DNA of 64,000 nt from UBA964 sp037444685 (GCA_037444685.1 JBBILX010000001.1:186001-250000); one strand, 5' to 3'. Positions 53,675-62,422 are shown, numbered from the stretch's first letter. Numbers and translations are program-made. Notes: generated from the letters alone by a model not told the origin.

Positions 53675-54061
53675 ATGAATCCATTGCGATGCCTGTTCAT
53701 CATGCTCCTCGGAGCAAGCGCACTGCTCGGCGTGCCGCAGGCCGTGGCGCAGGCCGCGCCGCGTGTCGTCAACATCAATACGGCCGATGCGGCGACGCTC
53801 GCCCGCGAACTCACCGGCATCGGCGAGTCGCGAGCAGCGGCCATCGTCGCTTACCGGAAGCAGAATGGTCCGTTCCGCAGCATCGAAGAACTCACGCTCG
53901 TCAAGGGAATCGGGCCGGGGGTCATCGAGCAGAATCGGTCCATCCTGCGCGCGGAGCTGCCGCGCGGTCCTGCTGCGGGTGCGCGCAGCGTGCCGACCGG
54001 AGCGCGTTCCATAGCCGACGGTCCGGCCCGCAAGCCTGGCGTGACACCCCCCGGACGCTGA
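53675..54061 (+). CDS. ComEA-like helix-hairpin-helix protein, secreted
   Basis: 128 residues: signal peptide (LFIMLLGASALLGVPQAVAQA), then one tandem HhH DNA-binding module VNINTADAATLARELTGIGE ... AIVAYRKQNGPFRSIEELTL followed by VKGIGPGVIEQNRSIL, then a disordered Pro/Gly/Arg tail. Such short ComEA proteins bind incoming DNA in the periplasm during natural transformation; competence itself cannot be inferred from one gene. A hairpin CGCGGC-GCCTT-GCCGCG lies just upstream of its AAGGAG site. Confidence 0.88.
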   Translation: MNPLRCLFIMLLGASALLGVPQAVAQAAPRVVNINTADAATLARELTGIGESRAAAIVAYRKQNGPFRSIEELTLVKGIGPGVIEQNRSILRAELPRGPAAGARSVPTGARSIADGPARKPGVTPPGR

Positions 54062-54181
54062 CCGCAACCGGGCCGCGCGGTCGTGAACGCCTCGGGCCGG
54101 CGAAGCGTGATGGCGTTCACGCCGCCGCGGCACCGGCGTGAGGCGCATCGCTTATGATGAGCACTCGTTCGGTGGCATCGG

Positions 54182-55153
54182 ATGCCGTGCATGTCCAAAC
54201 GTGGCCTCATCGAAACCGCCGTGTTCCCGGTCGCCGGCCGCGGCACGCGCTTCCTGCCGGCCACGAAAGCCAGTCCGAAGGAAATGCTGCCGATCGTCGA
54301 CAAGCCGCTGATCCAGTACGCGGTGGAGGAGGCGCTCGAGGCCGGCGCACGACGTCTCGTGTTCATCACCGGCGCCTCCAAGCGCGCGATCGAGGATCAC
54401 TTCGACACCGACGAGGAACTCGAGAAGCTGCTAGAGTCGCAGGGCAAGTCCGATCTCGTGCGCCAGCTGCGCAGCGTGCTGCCCTCCTATGCGTCCTGCA
54501 TCTACATCCGCCAGCCCGCGCCGCTGGGCCTCGGCCACGCCGTGCTCTGCGCGCGTCCCGCGGTGGGCTCCGAGCCCTGTTTCGTACACCTGGCCGACGA
54601 CCTCATACAGGGCTCGCCGGGCTGCCTCAAGCAAATGGCCGACGTGTTCCAGGCGCGCGGCGCAAGCGTGCTCGGCGTCGAGGAGGTGCCGCGCGCGGAC
54701 ACCGACAAGTACGGAATCGTCGCGGTCGACACGCATAGCTCGCAGATCAGCCGCATCCGCAGCATCGTCGAGAAGCCTAGGCCCGCCGCCGCGCCGTCCA
54801 ACCTCGCCGTCGTCGGGCGCTATGTGCTGACTCCGGGCATCTTCGACCACCTCGCCCAGATCGGCCGCGGGGCGGGTGGAGAGATTCAGCTCACCGATGC
54901 GATCGCCCGGCTCATGATTGAGGAGGCGATCTATGCCTATCGCTTCACGGGCAAGCGCTTCGACTGCGGCAGCAAACTGGGCTACCTGCAGGCGACGGTC
55001 GAGTTCGCGCTCGCCCATCCGCAGGTGGCCGACGGCTTCCGCCGCTACCTGAACGCCCTCGTGACCTCGGGCGCGCAAGCGGGATCGCGCCGTCGTGCCG
55101 GACGCCGCCGCGGCGGAGCGACGAGGACTCAGGGGCGCCCAAGGAACAGGTAG
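54182..55153 (+). CDS. galU: UTP-glucose-1-phosphate uridylyltransferase
   Basis: Makes UDP-glucose for envelope polysaccharides. 323 residues; motifs FPVAGRGTRFLPATKASPKE, IVDKPLIQYAVEEAL, ITGASKRAIEDHFD, PLGLGHAVLCARP, and FTGKRFDCGSKLGYLQA. ATG at 54182 is taken; ATG at 54191 (MSKRGLIETAV) is equally plausible. TATGAT at 54153-54158 may be a -10. An Arg/Gly-rich C-terminal tail of ~25 residues is unusual, and its end overlaps the minus-strand patatin gene by 25 bases. Confidence 0.95.
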   Translation: MPCMSKRGLIETAVFPVAGRGTRFLPATKASPKEMLPIVDKPLIQYAVEEALEAGARRLVFITGASKRAIEDHFDTDEELEKLLESQGKSDLVRQLRSVLPSYASCIYIRQPAPLGLGHAVLCARPAVGSEPCFVHLADDLIQGSPGCLKQMADVFQARGASVLGVEEVPRADTDKYGIVAVDTHSSQISRIRSIVEKPRPAAAPSNLAVVGRYVLTPGIFDHLAQIGRGAGGEIQLTDAIARLMIEEAIYAYRFTGKRFDCGSKLGYLQATVEFALAHPQVADGFRRYLNALVTSGAQAGSRRRAGRRRGGATRTQGRPRNR

Positions 55154-57357
55154 AGCGAGGCCTCACCCTCCTCGGCGAAACCGGCGCCGAGGTAGAACGG
55201 GCCGAGTCGAGAGTCGAGTGACAGGAACAGCGAACCACCGAGTCCGCTGAACGTCGGATCGAGCGAATTGACGCGCTCGCGCACGTCTGCGTACTCGATC
55301 GAGCCGCCCAGATAGACGCCGCGCAGCACGGCACCGCCCCGGCCAAGCTGGCGGCTGTAGGTGACGCGACCGAGCAGCACCTGGCTGGCGAGAATCTGAC
55401 GAGGTCTCAGCCCCGAGAGATTCTCGAAGCCGCCGACGGCGAAAGCCTCGCTGAGCGGCAGCGTCGGCCCGAGCGAATCCTCGTAGCGCAGAAGTGTCGA
55501 CAGGCTGTGCTTCGGGCCGCCGCTCGCTCGCCGCCATTCGAACGCCAGCCGCCGATAGTCGAGGTCGCCGCCCAGCGAGTCGTCCGCGAATTCGAGCTCG
55601 GAACGCAGATACCAGCCCGATCGCGGGAAGTCCCAATTGTCGAGGCGATCGAGCGTCAGGCGGGAATACAGCGAGCTGGTATTGCGCGAGGCCGACAGCA
55701 CGTCGCTGATGCGCAGCAGCCGGTCGTCGCCGCCCGTGACTCGGCGCGTGCCGAAATGCTTACGCTCGATTCCGATCCGCCATTCGCCGGACGTGCCGAG
55801 GCGCCTGCCCAGAGAGGCGGTCGCGCGCCACGCGCTCTGCCGCAGCCGCGCCACGGACTCGGTCTCGACGAAGGCCTCGTCGATACGCTGCTGCCATTCG
55901 AGTGCGGCGCCGATGTCCCAGTGGCGCGGCAGATCGAGCGGCTGGCGCAATTCGGTGCGCACGGAGTTGACGTCGCCGAGGCTGGCTGTCGTGCGCAGCT
56001 CGAGCCCGCGTGCGTTGAGCCAGGTCGCGCGGTGATCGCCGAGCACCGTGAATGCGCTGTCCCCCTCGAGGTCGGTGGACAAGGTCATACCGAGTCGCAC
56101 GTAGTTCGGACCCCAGCTCTTCTCGCGTGGTTCGACGACCAGCGTGTCGAGACCGTCGCTCGAGAGCCCGGTGCGGACGGTGATCTGCTGGAAGTCGTCG
56201 GTTGCGTACAGCGCATCGATGGCGCGCGCGAGGGCTGAGTCCGCGGGCCCGCTGCCGAAGGTCGCCTCGAAGACGGCCTGTGCGCTTGCCGGGTTCACGC
56301 GCTGCAGGCGCGAGGTATCCACCCGAATCGCCTCATAGGTGGGTGAGCGGCCGATCCTGCGCGCGAGCGCCGCACGCCAGCTGTCGTAGCCAGTCGCGTC
56401 GAGCGCGAGGGCGCGCAGGCGCGGCACGGCGTCCTGCGCCGCGCTCTCGCCGCGGTCGACGATGCGGGCCGCGCCGGCGAAGTCGGCCGCGCTGAAGTTG
56501 CCGAGCGGGGGCGAGATCAGCACGTCGTCGGCGCCAAGCTGACCGAGTGAGGCCTCGACATTCTGGTCGGTGAGGATCGCGATCATCTGACCGGTCACAC
56601 CGAGCAGCGAGTCGAGTGCGTCGCGTCCAGCCAGGGTCGTGCCTAGGTTTACGGCGATCACCCGCTCGGCGCCGAGTCCGCGCGCGACGTCGATGCCGAG
56701 GTTGCGGACCAGGCCGCCGTCGACGAGAAGACGTCCACCGATGTCCTTCGGCGAGAATACGCCGGGCACCGACATGCTGGCCCTAACCGCCTCGTTGAGC
56801 GTGCCGCGATCGAGCACGATCAGACGACCGGTTTCGATGTCGGTGGCCAGAGCACGGAATGGGATCGGCAGGTCGTCGAAACTCGCGCGCTGCACGGGCG
56901 GCCCGTACAGCTGCGCAAGGAACATCTCAAGCTGCTGACCGATGACCGCGCCGCGGGGCAGTACGGCGCCCCCATCGCGAATGCCGAACTCCGCCGCGCC
57001 GAAGCGTCGCCGCTCGAGCTCCTTCTCGCGAATCGAGCGCTGCGGGCGGTCCGGGTCGTCGGACAGCACGCGGTCCCAGCGAGTCTCCCGCAGGATCTGC
57101 TCGATCCTTTCCGCGGGTACACCGGCAGCCCACGCGCCGCCGATGATCGCGCCCATGCTCGTACCGACGACGCAGTCGATCGGGATGCGCTCGCGCTCGA
57201 GGACCTTGAGCACGCCGATGTGTGCGGCACCGCGTGCACCGCCGCCACTGAGCACGAGGCAGGTCCGTGGACGCAGCCCCTCGGCCGCGGTGAGGGGGGA
57301 GGCAAGGATCGCGAGACACGCCGCGACGAACAGCAGGGCAGGTGTCAGGGCTCTCAT
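55129..57357 (-). CDS. Patatin-like phospholipase with C-terminal outer-membrane barrel (type Vd-like)
   Basis: 742 residues. Signal peptide (1-~25), patatin domain with oxyanion GGGARG, nucleophile Ser67 in GTSMG and Asp213 in VDGG; a POTRA-like region (~325-400, FGSGPADSALARAIDALYAT); then a ~16-strand BamA/FhaC-like barrel ending in GEASLYLFLGRP. This domain order matches PlpD-type (type Vd) autotransporters, which expose or release a lipase. Divergent from the FGE-fold gene with a 126-base gap in which no clear promoter was found. Confidence 0.9.
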   Translation of the reverse strand: MRALTPALLFVAACLAILASPLTAAEGLRPRTCLVLSGGGARGAAHIGVLKVLERERIPIDCVVGTSMGAIIGGAWAAGVPAERIEQILRETRWDRVLSDDPDRPQRSIREKELERRRFGAAEFGIRDGGAVLPRGAVIGQQLEMFLAQLYGPPVQRASFDDLPIPFRALATDIETGRLIVLDRGTLNEAVRASMSVPGVFSPKDIGGRLLVDGGLVRNLGIDVARGLGAERVIAVNLGTTLAGRDALDSLLGVTGQMIAILTDQNVEASLGQLGADDVLISPPLGNFSAADFAGAARIVDRGESAAQDAVPRLRALALDATGYDSWRAALARRIGRSPTYEAIRVDTSRLQRVNPASAQAVFEATFGSGPADSALARAIDALYATDDFQQITVRTGLSSDGLDTLVVEPREKSWGPNYVRLGMTLSTDLEGDSAFTVLGDHRATWLNARGLELRTTASLGDVNSVRTELRQPLDLPRHWDIGAALEWQQRIDEAFVETESVARLRQSAWRATASLGRRLGTSGEWRIGIERKHFGTRRVTGGDDRLLRISDVLSASRNTSSLYSRLTLDRLDNWDFPRSGWYLRSELEFADDSLGGDLDYRRLAFEWRRASGGPKHSLSTLLRYEDSLGPTLPLSEAFAVGGFENLSGLRPRQILASQVLLGRVTYSRQLGRGGAVLRGVYLGGSIEYADVRERVNSLDPTFSGLGGSLFLSLDSRLGPFYLGAGFAEEGEASLYLFLGRP

Positions 57358-57483
57358 GGCTCAGACGGGCTCCGGATGCACGGCTGGACGCTAGCCTGCC
57401 CGCCGCCGTCGTCTTCGCCAAGAGGTGCTCCGGTAAGCTGTCTGTGGCAGTCTTGCAGCAGTCTCGGTCACCGAGTGAGCAGC

Positions 57484-58509
57484 ATGCAGCGTCTTGTGCA
57501 TCGTCAGAGGGCGCGCAAATGTCGAGCCGGCGGCGTGTGGCTCTGGGCCGGCATCCTCTGCGGTGTCCTGCCGCTCGTCGCGGGGACGCAAACCGCTCGC
57601 GGCATGCCGAGCGAGTTCCGCGAATGCCCGGATTGCCCGCTCATGGTTCGCATCGCGCCCGGGAGTTTCGTGCGCGGGTCGACCGCCGCGGAGACCACGC
57701 GCGAACGGACCCCGGAGCGCGACGCGGCCAACGAGAAGCCGCAGATGCGGGTCACCATCGGCTACCCGTTCGCTGTCGGCAAGTACGAGGTCACGCGGGC
57801 CGAGTTCGCGCGGTTTGCGACCGAGACACGGCTCGCGCCGACGCGAGATTGCCTGTCCTGGGATCGAGCCAATGCCCGGTGGGGCCGGTTTCCGGGAGAC
57901 CGGAACTGGCAGTCACCGGGATTCGAGCAGGGCGATGACCATCCCGTCGTCTGCGTGAACTGGCCGGAGGCCAAGGCCTACGTGGCCTGGCTCTCGCGCC
58001 GCACCGGGCAGCCATACCGGCTTCTTACCGACGCCGAGTGGGAGTACGTCGCGCGCGCCGGCACGACCACGGTCCGATGGTGGGGCGACGATCGCGAACG
58101 GGCCTGCGCGTTCGGCAACGTCTCGGATCTGACCAAGGCAGAGGCCTTGCACGCCGGTGACGCCGCGGCAATCGCCGACCGGGAGCGACACTTCGGCTGT
58201 CGCGACGGCTACGTATTCACGGCGCCGGTCGGGAAATTCAAACCGAACCCTTGGGGAGTTCACGATCTTTTCGGCAATGCCTGGGAGTGGACCGAAGACT
58301 GTTTCGGCCGTTCATACGTCGGTGCGCCGATCGATGGCTCGGCGCGCGAGCCTCCAGGAGGAGCGGGAACTGCCTGTGCCGAGCGAGTCATGCGCGGCGG
58401 TGCTTGGCACGCGGACGCCTTCTACATCCGTGCCGCGAAGCACGACTTCGCGCCACCGGCGCTACGCAGTGCGCGGATGGGATTGCGTGTGGCGCGGGAT
58501 CTGCGGTGA
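57484..58509 (+). CDS. Exported FGE/SUMF1-fold protein lacking the catalytic cysteines
   Basis: 341 residues from ATG at 57484. A signal peptide or anchor (VWLWAGILCGVLPLVAG) is followed by the formylglycine-generating-enzyme fold: VRIAPGSFVRGST, FAVGKYEVTRAEFARF, HPVVCVNWPEAKAYVAWLS, RLLTDAEWEYVARAGT, NPWGVHDLFGNAWEWTEDC, VMRGGAWHADAFYIRAA, RMGLRVAR. In true FGE the segment after RGG has two cysteines; here they are Ala and Ile, so formylglycine formation is not expected. No sulfatase is nearby. GTGA overlap couples it to the next gene, suggesting shared function. Confidence 0.85.
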   Translation: MQRLVHRQRARKCRAGGVWLWAGILCGVLPLVAGTQTARGMPSEFRECPDCPLMVRIAPGSFVRGSTAAETTRERTPERDAANEKPQMRVTIGYPFAVGKYEVTRAEFARFATETRLAPTRDCLSWDRANARWGRFPGDRNWQSPGFEQGDDHPVVCVNWPEAKAYVAWLSRRTGQPYRLLTDAEWEYVARAGTTTVRWWGDDRERACAFGNVSDLTKAEALHAGDAAAIADRERHFGCRDGYVFTAPVGKFKPNPWGVHDLFGNAWEWTEDCFGRSYVGAPIDGSAREPPGGAGTACAERVMRGGAWHADAFYIRAAKHDFAPPALRSARMGLRVARDLR

Positions 58510-59225
58510 ACGAGCAGCGCGGCTCGGCCTGTCTTGCCGCGCTGCGGCCGCTAGCGGCCGCGGCGCTGTTGCTCGCAGGCTGCGTCGCCGGTCCGCAAGC
58601 GCCGCGATCCGCGGCGCCGGCACCATTGCCAGCCGTCGTCGAGAGCGTAGCGGGCGAGTACGACACGAAGCGTCAGTTCGAGGCCGCTCCGGTCGAGTGG
58701 CGCCGTGAGCCGGTGGCAGGCTATCCATACGACTGGCTAGACCGGCAGCACGCCGTGTTTCGGTGGGTACGGGCTCCTGCGCTCGGTGAGCATGTCCTGT
58801 TCCTCGAGTGGAGGCGCGGCGGCCCCGAAGGGCCGATCAGCCGGCAGCGCATATGGGTCTTCGAGCGGCGGCAGGGCAGGTGGGTCATGGATTTCTATAC
58901 CCTGCCCGCGAGTCCGGCCAGGGAGGTGACGTCGCTGCTCGATGCCGACTTCTCCGCGCTGCGGCGCGAGCAGCTTACAGGCTATGGCTCGACCTGCTCG
59001 CTGACGGCCACCTCACGCGGGCGGGCGGTGGAGTTCTCGATTCCGGAGGGCTGCAGCATCGTGGCGCGGAGCGGCCGGCGCATGCGCCTCGCCGCCGTAG
59101 TCCGCTTCGAGGACGATGCCGTGCGGTATCGGGAACAGGGCGTGCTCGACGACGGGGCGATCGCCTTCCTCGTGCCAGGACGTGTCGGCCTCGACTACCT
59201 GTTCGAGCGAACCGGCAGCGATTGA
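58506..59225 (+). CDS. Lipoprotein of the CpcT/CpeT chromophore-lyase-like family
   Basis: 239 residues from GTG at 58506, overlapping the previous stop. Lipobox LAGC (Cys26). The mature part resembles CpeT/CpcT of cyanobacteria: VAGEYDTKRQFEAAP (family MxGxFdNxxQ start), LGEHVLFLEWRRGGPEGPIS with RQRIWVFE, the DFYTLPAS turn, a Cys pair (GSTC ... EGCSI) and a C-terminal GRVGLDYLFER strand. There is no phycobiliprotein context, so the ligand is unknown. The recognition is by eye and moderately sure. Confidence 0.62.
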   Translation: MNEQRGSACLAALRPLAAAALLLAGCVAGPQAPRSAAPAPLPAVVESVAGEYDTKRQFEAAPVEWRREPVAGYPYDWLDRQHAVFRWVRAPALGEHVLFLEWRRGGPEGPISRQRIWVFERRQGRWVMDFYTLPASPAREVTSLLDADFSALRREQLTGYGSTCSLTATSRGRAVEFSIPEGCSIVARSGRRMRLAAVVRFEDDAVRYREQGVLDDGAIAFLVPGRVGLDYLFERTGSD

Positions 59226-59232
59226 ACACGCG

Positions 59233-60129
59233 TCAGCGGACTACCAGCACGTCCATGGCTGCGCGGTCGATCACCTGTTGTGTGACGTGACCAAACGTGG
59301 CGAGCGGTTTTCTGTCTGCGATCGAGCGGCCTGGTGAACCCAAGGTCAGGCAGTCCGCGGCGATTCGCCGCGCGTGCTCGGGCAGTTGCTCGCGCGGATC
59401 GCCGCGCAGGATCTGCGCACCGGCGTAGCGGTTTCGCGGAACCTGCGTGCGACCGACTCTGCGCAGCTCGCGCCGCATCGAGAGTTCGTTGCGACGAGCG
59501 GCTGCGACGAGACTGCGCGGGTCGATGCCGTAAGCAACGGCCCGCGCAGCATAAGGCAGGTCGTAACAGGTCGCGAGAGCGAGGCGGGTGGCCGGCAACA
59601 GCCGGGCAGCGTGCACGACGGTGTGCATCGAGCGCGGTGTGAGATCGACAGCCACGAGCTGCAGCGCATACTCCAGTCGGGCCGGTCGACGCACGACCAC
59701 GAGGTTCGCCGGCATCTCGGCGAGCAGGCGCAGCGCCGTGCTGCCCGTTAGCCGACCCAACAACCGCTCATGCTCTCCGACCGCTCCAACGACGATCAGG
59801 TCGGATCCGTCATCGGTCGCGACTCGCGCGATCGTTGCGTGAGCCGCGCCCGCGACCACGCTCAGCGACGGGCGTATGCCTGTCGTTTGTGCGCATTCAT
59901 CGGCGACCCGTTGCAGTGCAATCCGCGCCGCGCGGTTCATGGCCGACCGATTCGCCGTGCCGCGGCGCGTCAGCAGCGAGAGCCGCGAGGCGGATGGCAC
60001 GACGTGGAGCAGGCGCAGCTCCGCGCCGTGGCTGACCGCCAGAAGCGCCGCGCGCCGCACCGCGCGCAGCGATGCCGCCGAAAAGTCGGTCGACGCAAGA
60101 ATCCTGCGCAGCGCCGGGGACTCTCTCAT
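59233..60129 (-). CDS. Tandem universal stress protein (two Usp domains)
   Basis: 298 residues. Domain 1 (7-~150): RILASTDFSAASLRAVRRAA, LRLLHVV, then IVVGAVGEHERLLGRLTGST, where the ATP loop has ten residues instead of nine between the second and third Gly. Domain 2 (~155-298): LVAVDLTPRSMHTVVHAARL and a degenerate TLGSPGRSIADRKPLATFGH end, likely not binding ATP in the usual way. ATGA overlap with the upstream single-domain Usp gene. Tail-to-tail with the CpeT-like gene (8 bases apart). Confidence 0.87.
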   Translation of the reverse strand: MRESPALRRILASTDFSAASLRAVRRAALLAVSHGAELRLLHVVPSASRLSLLTRRGTANRSAMNRAARIALQRVADECAQTTGIRPSLSVVAGAAHATIARVATDDGSDLIVVGAVGEHERLLGRLTGSTALRLLAEMPANLVVVRRPARLEYALQLVAVDLTPRSMHTVVHAARLLPATRLALATCYDLPYAARAVAYGIDPRSLVAAARRNELSMRRELRRVGRTQVPRNRYAGAQILRGDPREQLPEHARRIAADCLTLGSPGRSIADRKPLATFGHVTQQVIDRAAMDVLVVR

Positions 60130-60551
60130 TTGACGAGCGTGACCGGCACCGGGGCGAGCTGCACGACCTTTGTTGCCACGGATCCGAGCAGCAGTCCACC
60201 GAGGCGGCCAAGGCCGCGCGTGCCCATGACGATCTCGTCACCGCGGGTCTTGCGCACGGCGGCGACGATCTCGGCGGCCGGTTCGCCGACGACCATGCGG
60301 CAATCGAGCGGGACGTTGCAGCGTGCCGCGAGCGCGCGAGCCGGAGCGAGCGCTTCGTCGGACTGCTGCGCGTGATGCTCGCGAATCATCCGCCGCGAGA
60401 CGAACGCACTCGAAGGCATCGGGGTCTGCACGTTCAGCGCCACGAGAGTGCCGTAGCCGCCCGCCCGAAAGCGCCTGCACGCGTGCCTCAGCGCTCGCAG
60501 CGCGGTGTCGGAACCATCGATCGGGACGAGCAGCAGGCTCTTCGTGCGCAT
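60126..60551 (-). CDS. Universal stress protein, ATP-binding type
   Basis: 141 residues from ATG at 60551 (GAGGAG upstream); in-frame ATGs at 60566 and 60599 lack such a site. KSLLLVPIDGSDTALRALRH start and the full ATP motif GTRGLGRLGGLLLGS (G-2x-G-9x-GS), followed by VVQLAPVPVTLVK. First of two coupled Usp genes. The specific stress or signal is not deducible. Confidence 0.9.
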   Translation of the reverse strand: MRTKSLLLVPIDGSDTALRALRHACRRFRAGGYGTLVALNVQTPMPSSAFVSRRMIREHHAQQSDEALAPARALAARCNVPLDCRMVVGEPAAEIVAAVRKTRGDEIVMGTRGLGRLGGLLLGSVATKVVQLAPVPVTLVK

Positions 60552-60663
60552 CGCAGAGCTCCTCATCGGCAGTCTGCGGCAAGGTCGCCGAGGAGTCACG
60601 CTCGCGGCGCCGGCCGGGCCGCGGCAGGGAACCGAGCGCGCCGTGGGTTCGGTGGCAACGAAA

Positions 60664-60739
60664 TGGCTCCCCGGCCTGGACTCGAACCAGGGACCTGCGG
60701 ATTAACAGTCCGACGCTCTACCGACTGAGCTACCGGGGA
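60664..60739 (-). tRNA. tRNA-Asn (GTT anticodon), CCA encoded
   Basis: 76-base cloverleaf on the minus strand: acceptor TCCCCGG/CCGGGGA, D-arm AGCTCAGTCGGTAGAGC, anticodon loop CTGTTAA, T-arm TTCGAGTCC, discriminator G and encoded CCA. Queuosine modifies GUN anticodons such as this one, consistent with queF and gluQ in the window. Confidence 0.97.
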
Positions 60740-60761
60740 ACGGAAGCGAAAGCGGGGGCGG

Positions 60762-60790
60762 ATTCTGCGGAAACGGGGCGGGTCCGTCAA
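60762..60790 (-). promoter_or_regulatory. Sigma70 promoter of tRNA-Asn
   Basis: On the minus strand TTGACG (60785-60790) and CAGAAT (60762-60767) with a 17-base spacer; transcription would begin about 15 bases before the tRNA. Confidence 0.7.
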
Positions 60791-60829
60791 GCGACTGCGA
60801 GCCGATCCTGCCACCCCGCGACGGTTCGC

Positions 60830-61198
60830 CTACGCGACCCGCCGACGGCGGTGCCATACACCTGCATAAGCGACCCCGTTCACCGCGATCAGCAACGCGG
60901 CGAGCACCCATTGGGTGTCGCGGGTCAGGCCAGGCGGATAGACGAGTGGGACGATGTAGTGCTCGATGAACCCGCCCTCGTAGCCCTGCTGCCCGGCGAG
61001 GTGGCGAAAGTGGTTCTCGAGCGGGGTCAGCGGGCACACGCCTCCTGACGCCTCGATGTAAACGCCCCAGGCGAGCATCGGCAGGTGCCAGAACGAAAAC
61101 CTCGGCCAGCGCCACGCGAGGAACGCGCCACCCACGACGAACGCAATGAAGACGAGGTGCAGTAGCAGGACACCGTCGGCGAGCAGGCGGTAACTCAT
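60830..61198 (-). CDS. Small membrane protein, DUF2784 family
   Basis: 122 residues with four hydrophobic segments (LLADGVLLLHLVFIAFVVGG; HLPMLAWGVYIEASG; FIEHYIVPLVYP; WVLAALLIAVNGVAYAGVW). The conserved CPLTPLEN and HYIVPLVYP motifs place it in DUF2784, an uncharacterised bacterial inner-membrane family. It is 18 bases downstream of the aminotransferase gene and probably cotranscribed. Confidence 0.85.
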   Translation of the reverse strand: MSYRLLADGVLLLHLVFIAFVVGGAFLAWRWPRFSFWHLPMLAWGVYIEASGGVCPLTPLENHFRHLAGQQGYEGGFIEHYIVPLVYPPGLTRDTQWVLAALLIAVNGVAYAGVWHRRRRVA

Positions 61199-61216
61199 GG
61201 CGGCGGTGGTTAGGCC

Positions 61217-62422
61217 TCAGACGGCGCGGACCGGACCCTGATGCCGCAGCACGCGGCCGATGCGCTCGAGAGCCTGCTCGAGCAGCGTGCGGCTGGTCGC
61301 GAACGATATGCGCATGTGCCCCGGCGCACCGAAGCCCGAGCCCGGCACGACCGCGACTCCGGCCTGATCGAGCAGGTAATCGGCAAACGCCTGGTCGTCG
61401 CGCAGCCCGAGCGCGGCCATGGCTTCGTGAACGTCGGCGAACGCGTAGAAGGTACCCGTTCCGGGCGGGCAATGCACGCCTGGCAGCGCATTGAGACCCG
61501 CTACGACGAAATCGTGTCGCTCGCGAAACGACCGGGTCATTCGGGAGACGCACTCCTGATCGCTGGTCAAGGCAGCGACGGCGGCCTTCTGCGCGATGCT
61601 CGAGGGATTCGATGTCGACTGGCCCTGCACCGTGGCCATCGCCGCGATGATCTCGCGCGGCCCAGCGCAATAGCCGATCCGCCAACCGGTCATCGCGTAG
61701 GCTTTGGAGCATCCGTTGATCGTGACCGTGCGCGAATAGAGTTCGGGAACGGCGCTGACGAGAGAGCAGAACGGTTCCTCTCCCCAGTGGATCTTCTCGT
61801 AGATCTCGTCCGTGCCGATGACGATCCGCGGATGTCCGATCAGAACGGTGCCGAGCGACTGCAATTCCGCGCGCGTATACGTGGCGCCCGTCGGGTTGCA
61901 GGGGGAGTTCAGCAGCAGCAGGCGTGTACGCGGCGTGATCGCCGCCTCGAGCTGGCGTGCGGTGATCTTGTACCGCAGGACGGACGTCGCATCCGGCGTC
62001 ACGGGCAGTCCGTCGGCGAGCATCACCATGTCCGGATACGAGACCCAGTACGGCGACGGGATGATCGCCTCGTCACCGGGATCGAGCACGGCCATGCAGA
62101 GGTTGTAGAGCGTCTGCTTGGCGCCGGTCGAGACCAGCACCTGATCGCGCGCGTAGCGCAGGCCGTTGTCGCGCTCGAACTTGGCGATGATCGCATCCTT
62201 GAGTTCGGGGATGCCACCGACATCGGTATATCGCGTGAAGCCGGCCTCGATTGCGGCAATGCCGGCCGCTGCAATGTGCGCGGGCGTGTCGAAGTCGGGC
62301 TCACCGGCCGAGAGGCTGATGATGTCCCGACCCTCGGCTCGAAGCTGCGCCGCGCGGGCAGTCATCGCGAGGGTCGGGGAGGGCTTGACGCGCTGGATGC
62401 GTCGGGCGACTGCGAGGTTCAC
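61217..62422 (-). CDS. Pyridoxal-dependent aspartate aminotransferase (class I, Thermus/Rhizobium-like Ib type)
   Basis: 401 residues from GTG at 62422; the N-terminus (ARRIQRVKPSPTLAMTARAA) matches the family, so this start is kept although no Shine-Dalgarno precedes it. Features: SLSAGEPDFDTPAHI, TDVGGIPELKDAI, SPYWVSYPDMV, NSPCNPTGATYT, the PLP lysine in NGCSKAYAMTGWRIGYC, and substrate Arg near GHMRISFATS. Interconverts aspartate and glutamate; some Ib enzymes also use prephenate. Divergent from uvrB with 51 bases between. Confidence 0.93.
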   Translation of the reverse strand: MNLAVARRIQRVKPSPTLAMTARAAQLRAEGRDIISLSAGEPDFDTPAHIAAAGIAAIEAGFTRYTDVGGIPELKDAIIAKFERDNGLRYARDQVLVSTGAKQTLYNLCMAVLDPGDEAIIPSPYWVSYPDMVMLADGLPVTPDATSVLRYKITARQLEAAITPRTRLLLLNSPCNPTGATYTRAELQSLGTVLIGHPRIVIGTDEIYEKIHWGEEPFCSLVSAVPELYSRTVTINGCSKAYAMTGWRIGYCAGPREIIAAMATVQGQSTSNPSSIAQKAAVAALTSDQECVSRMTRSFRERHDFVVAGLNALPGVHCPPGTGTFYAFADVHEAMAALGLRDDQAFADYLLDQAGVAVVPGSGFGAPGHMRISFATSRTLLEQALERIGRVLRHQGPVRAV

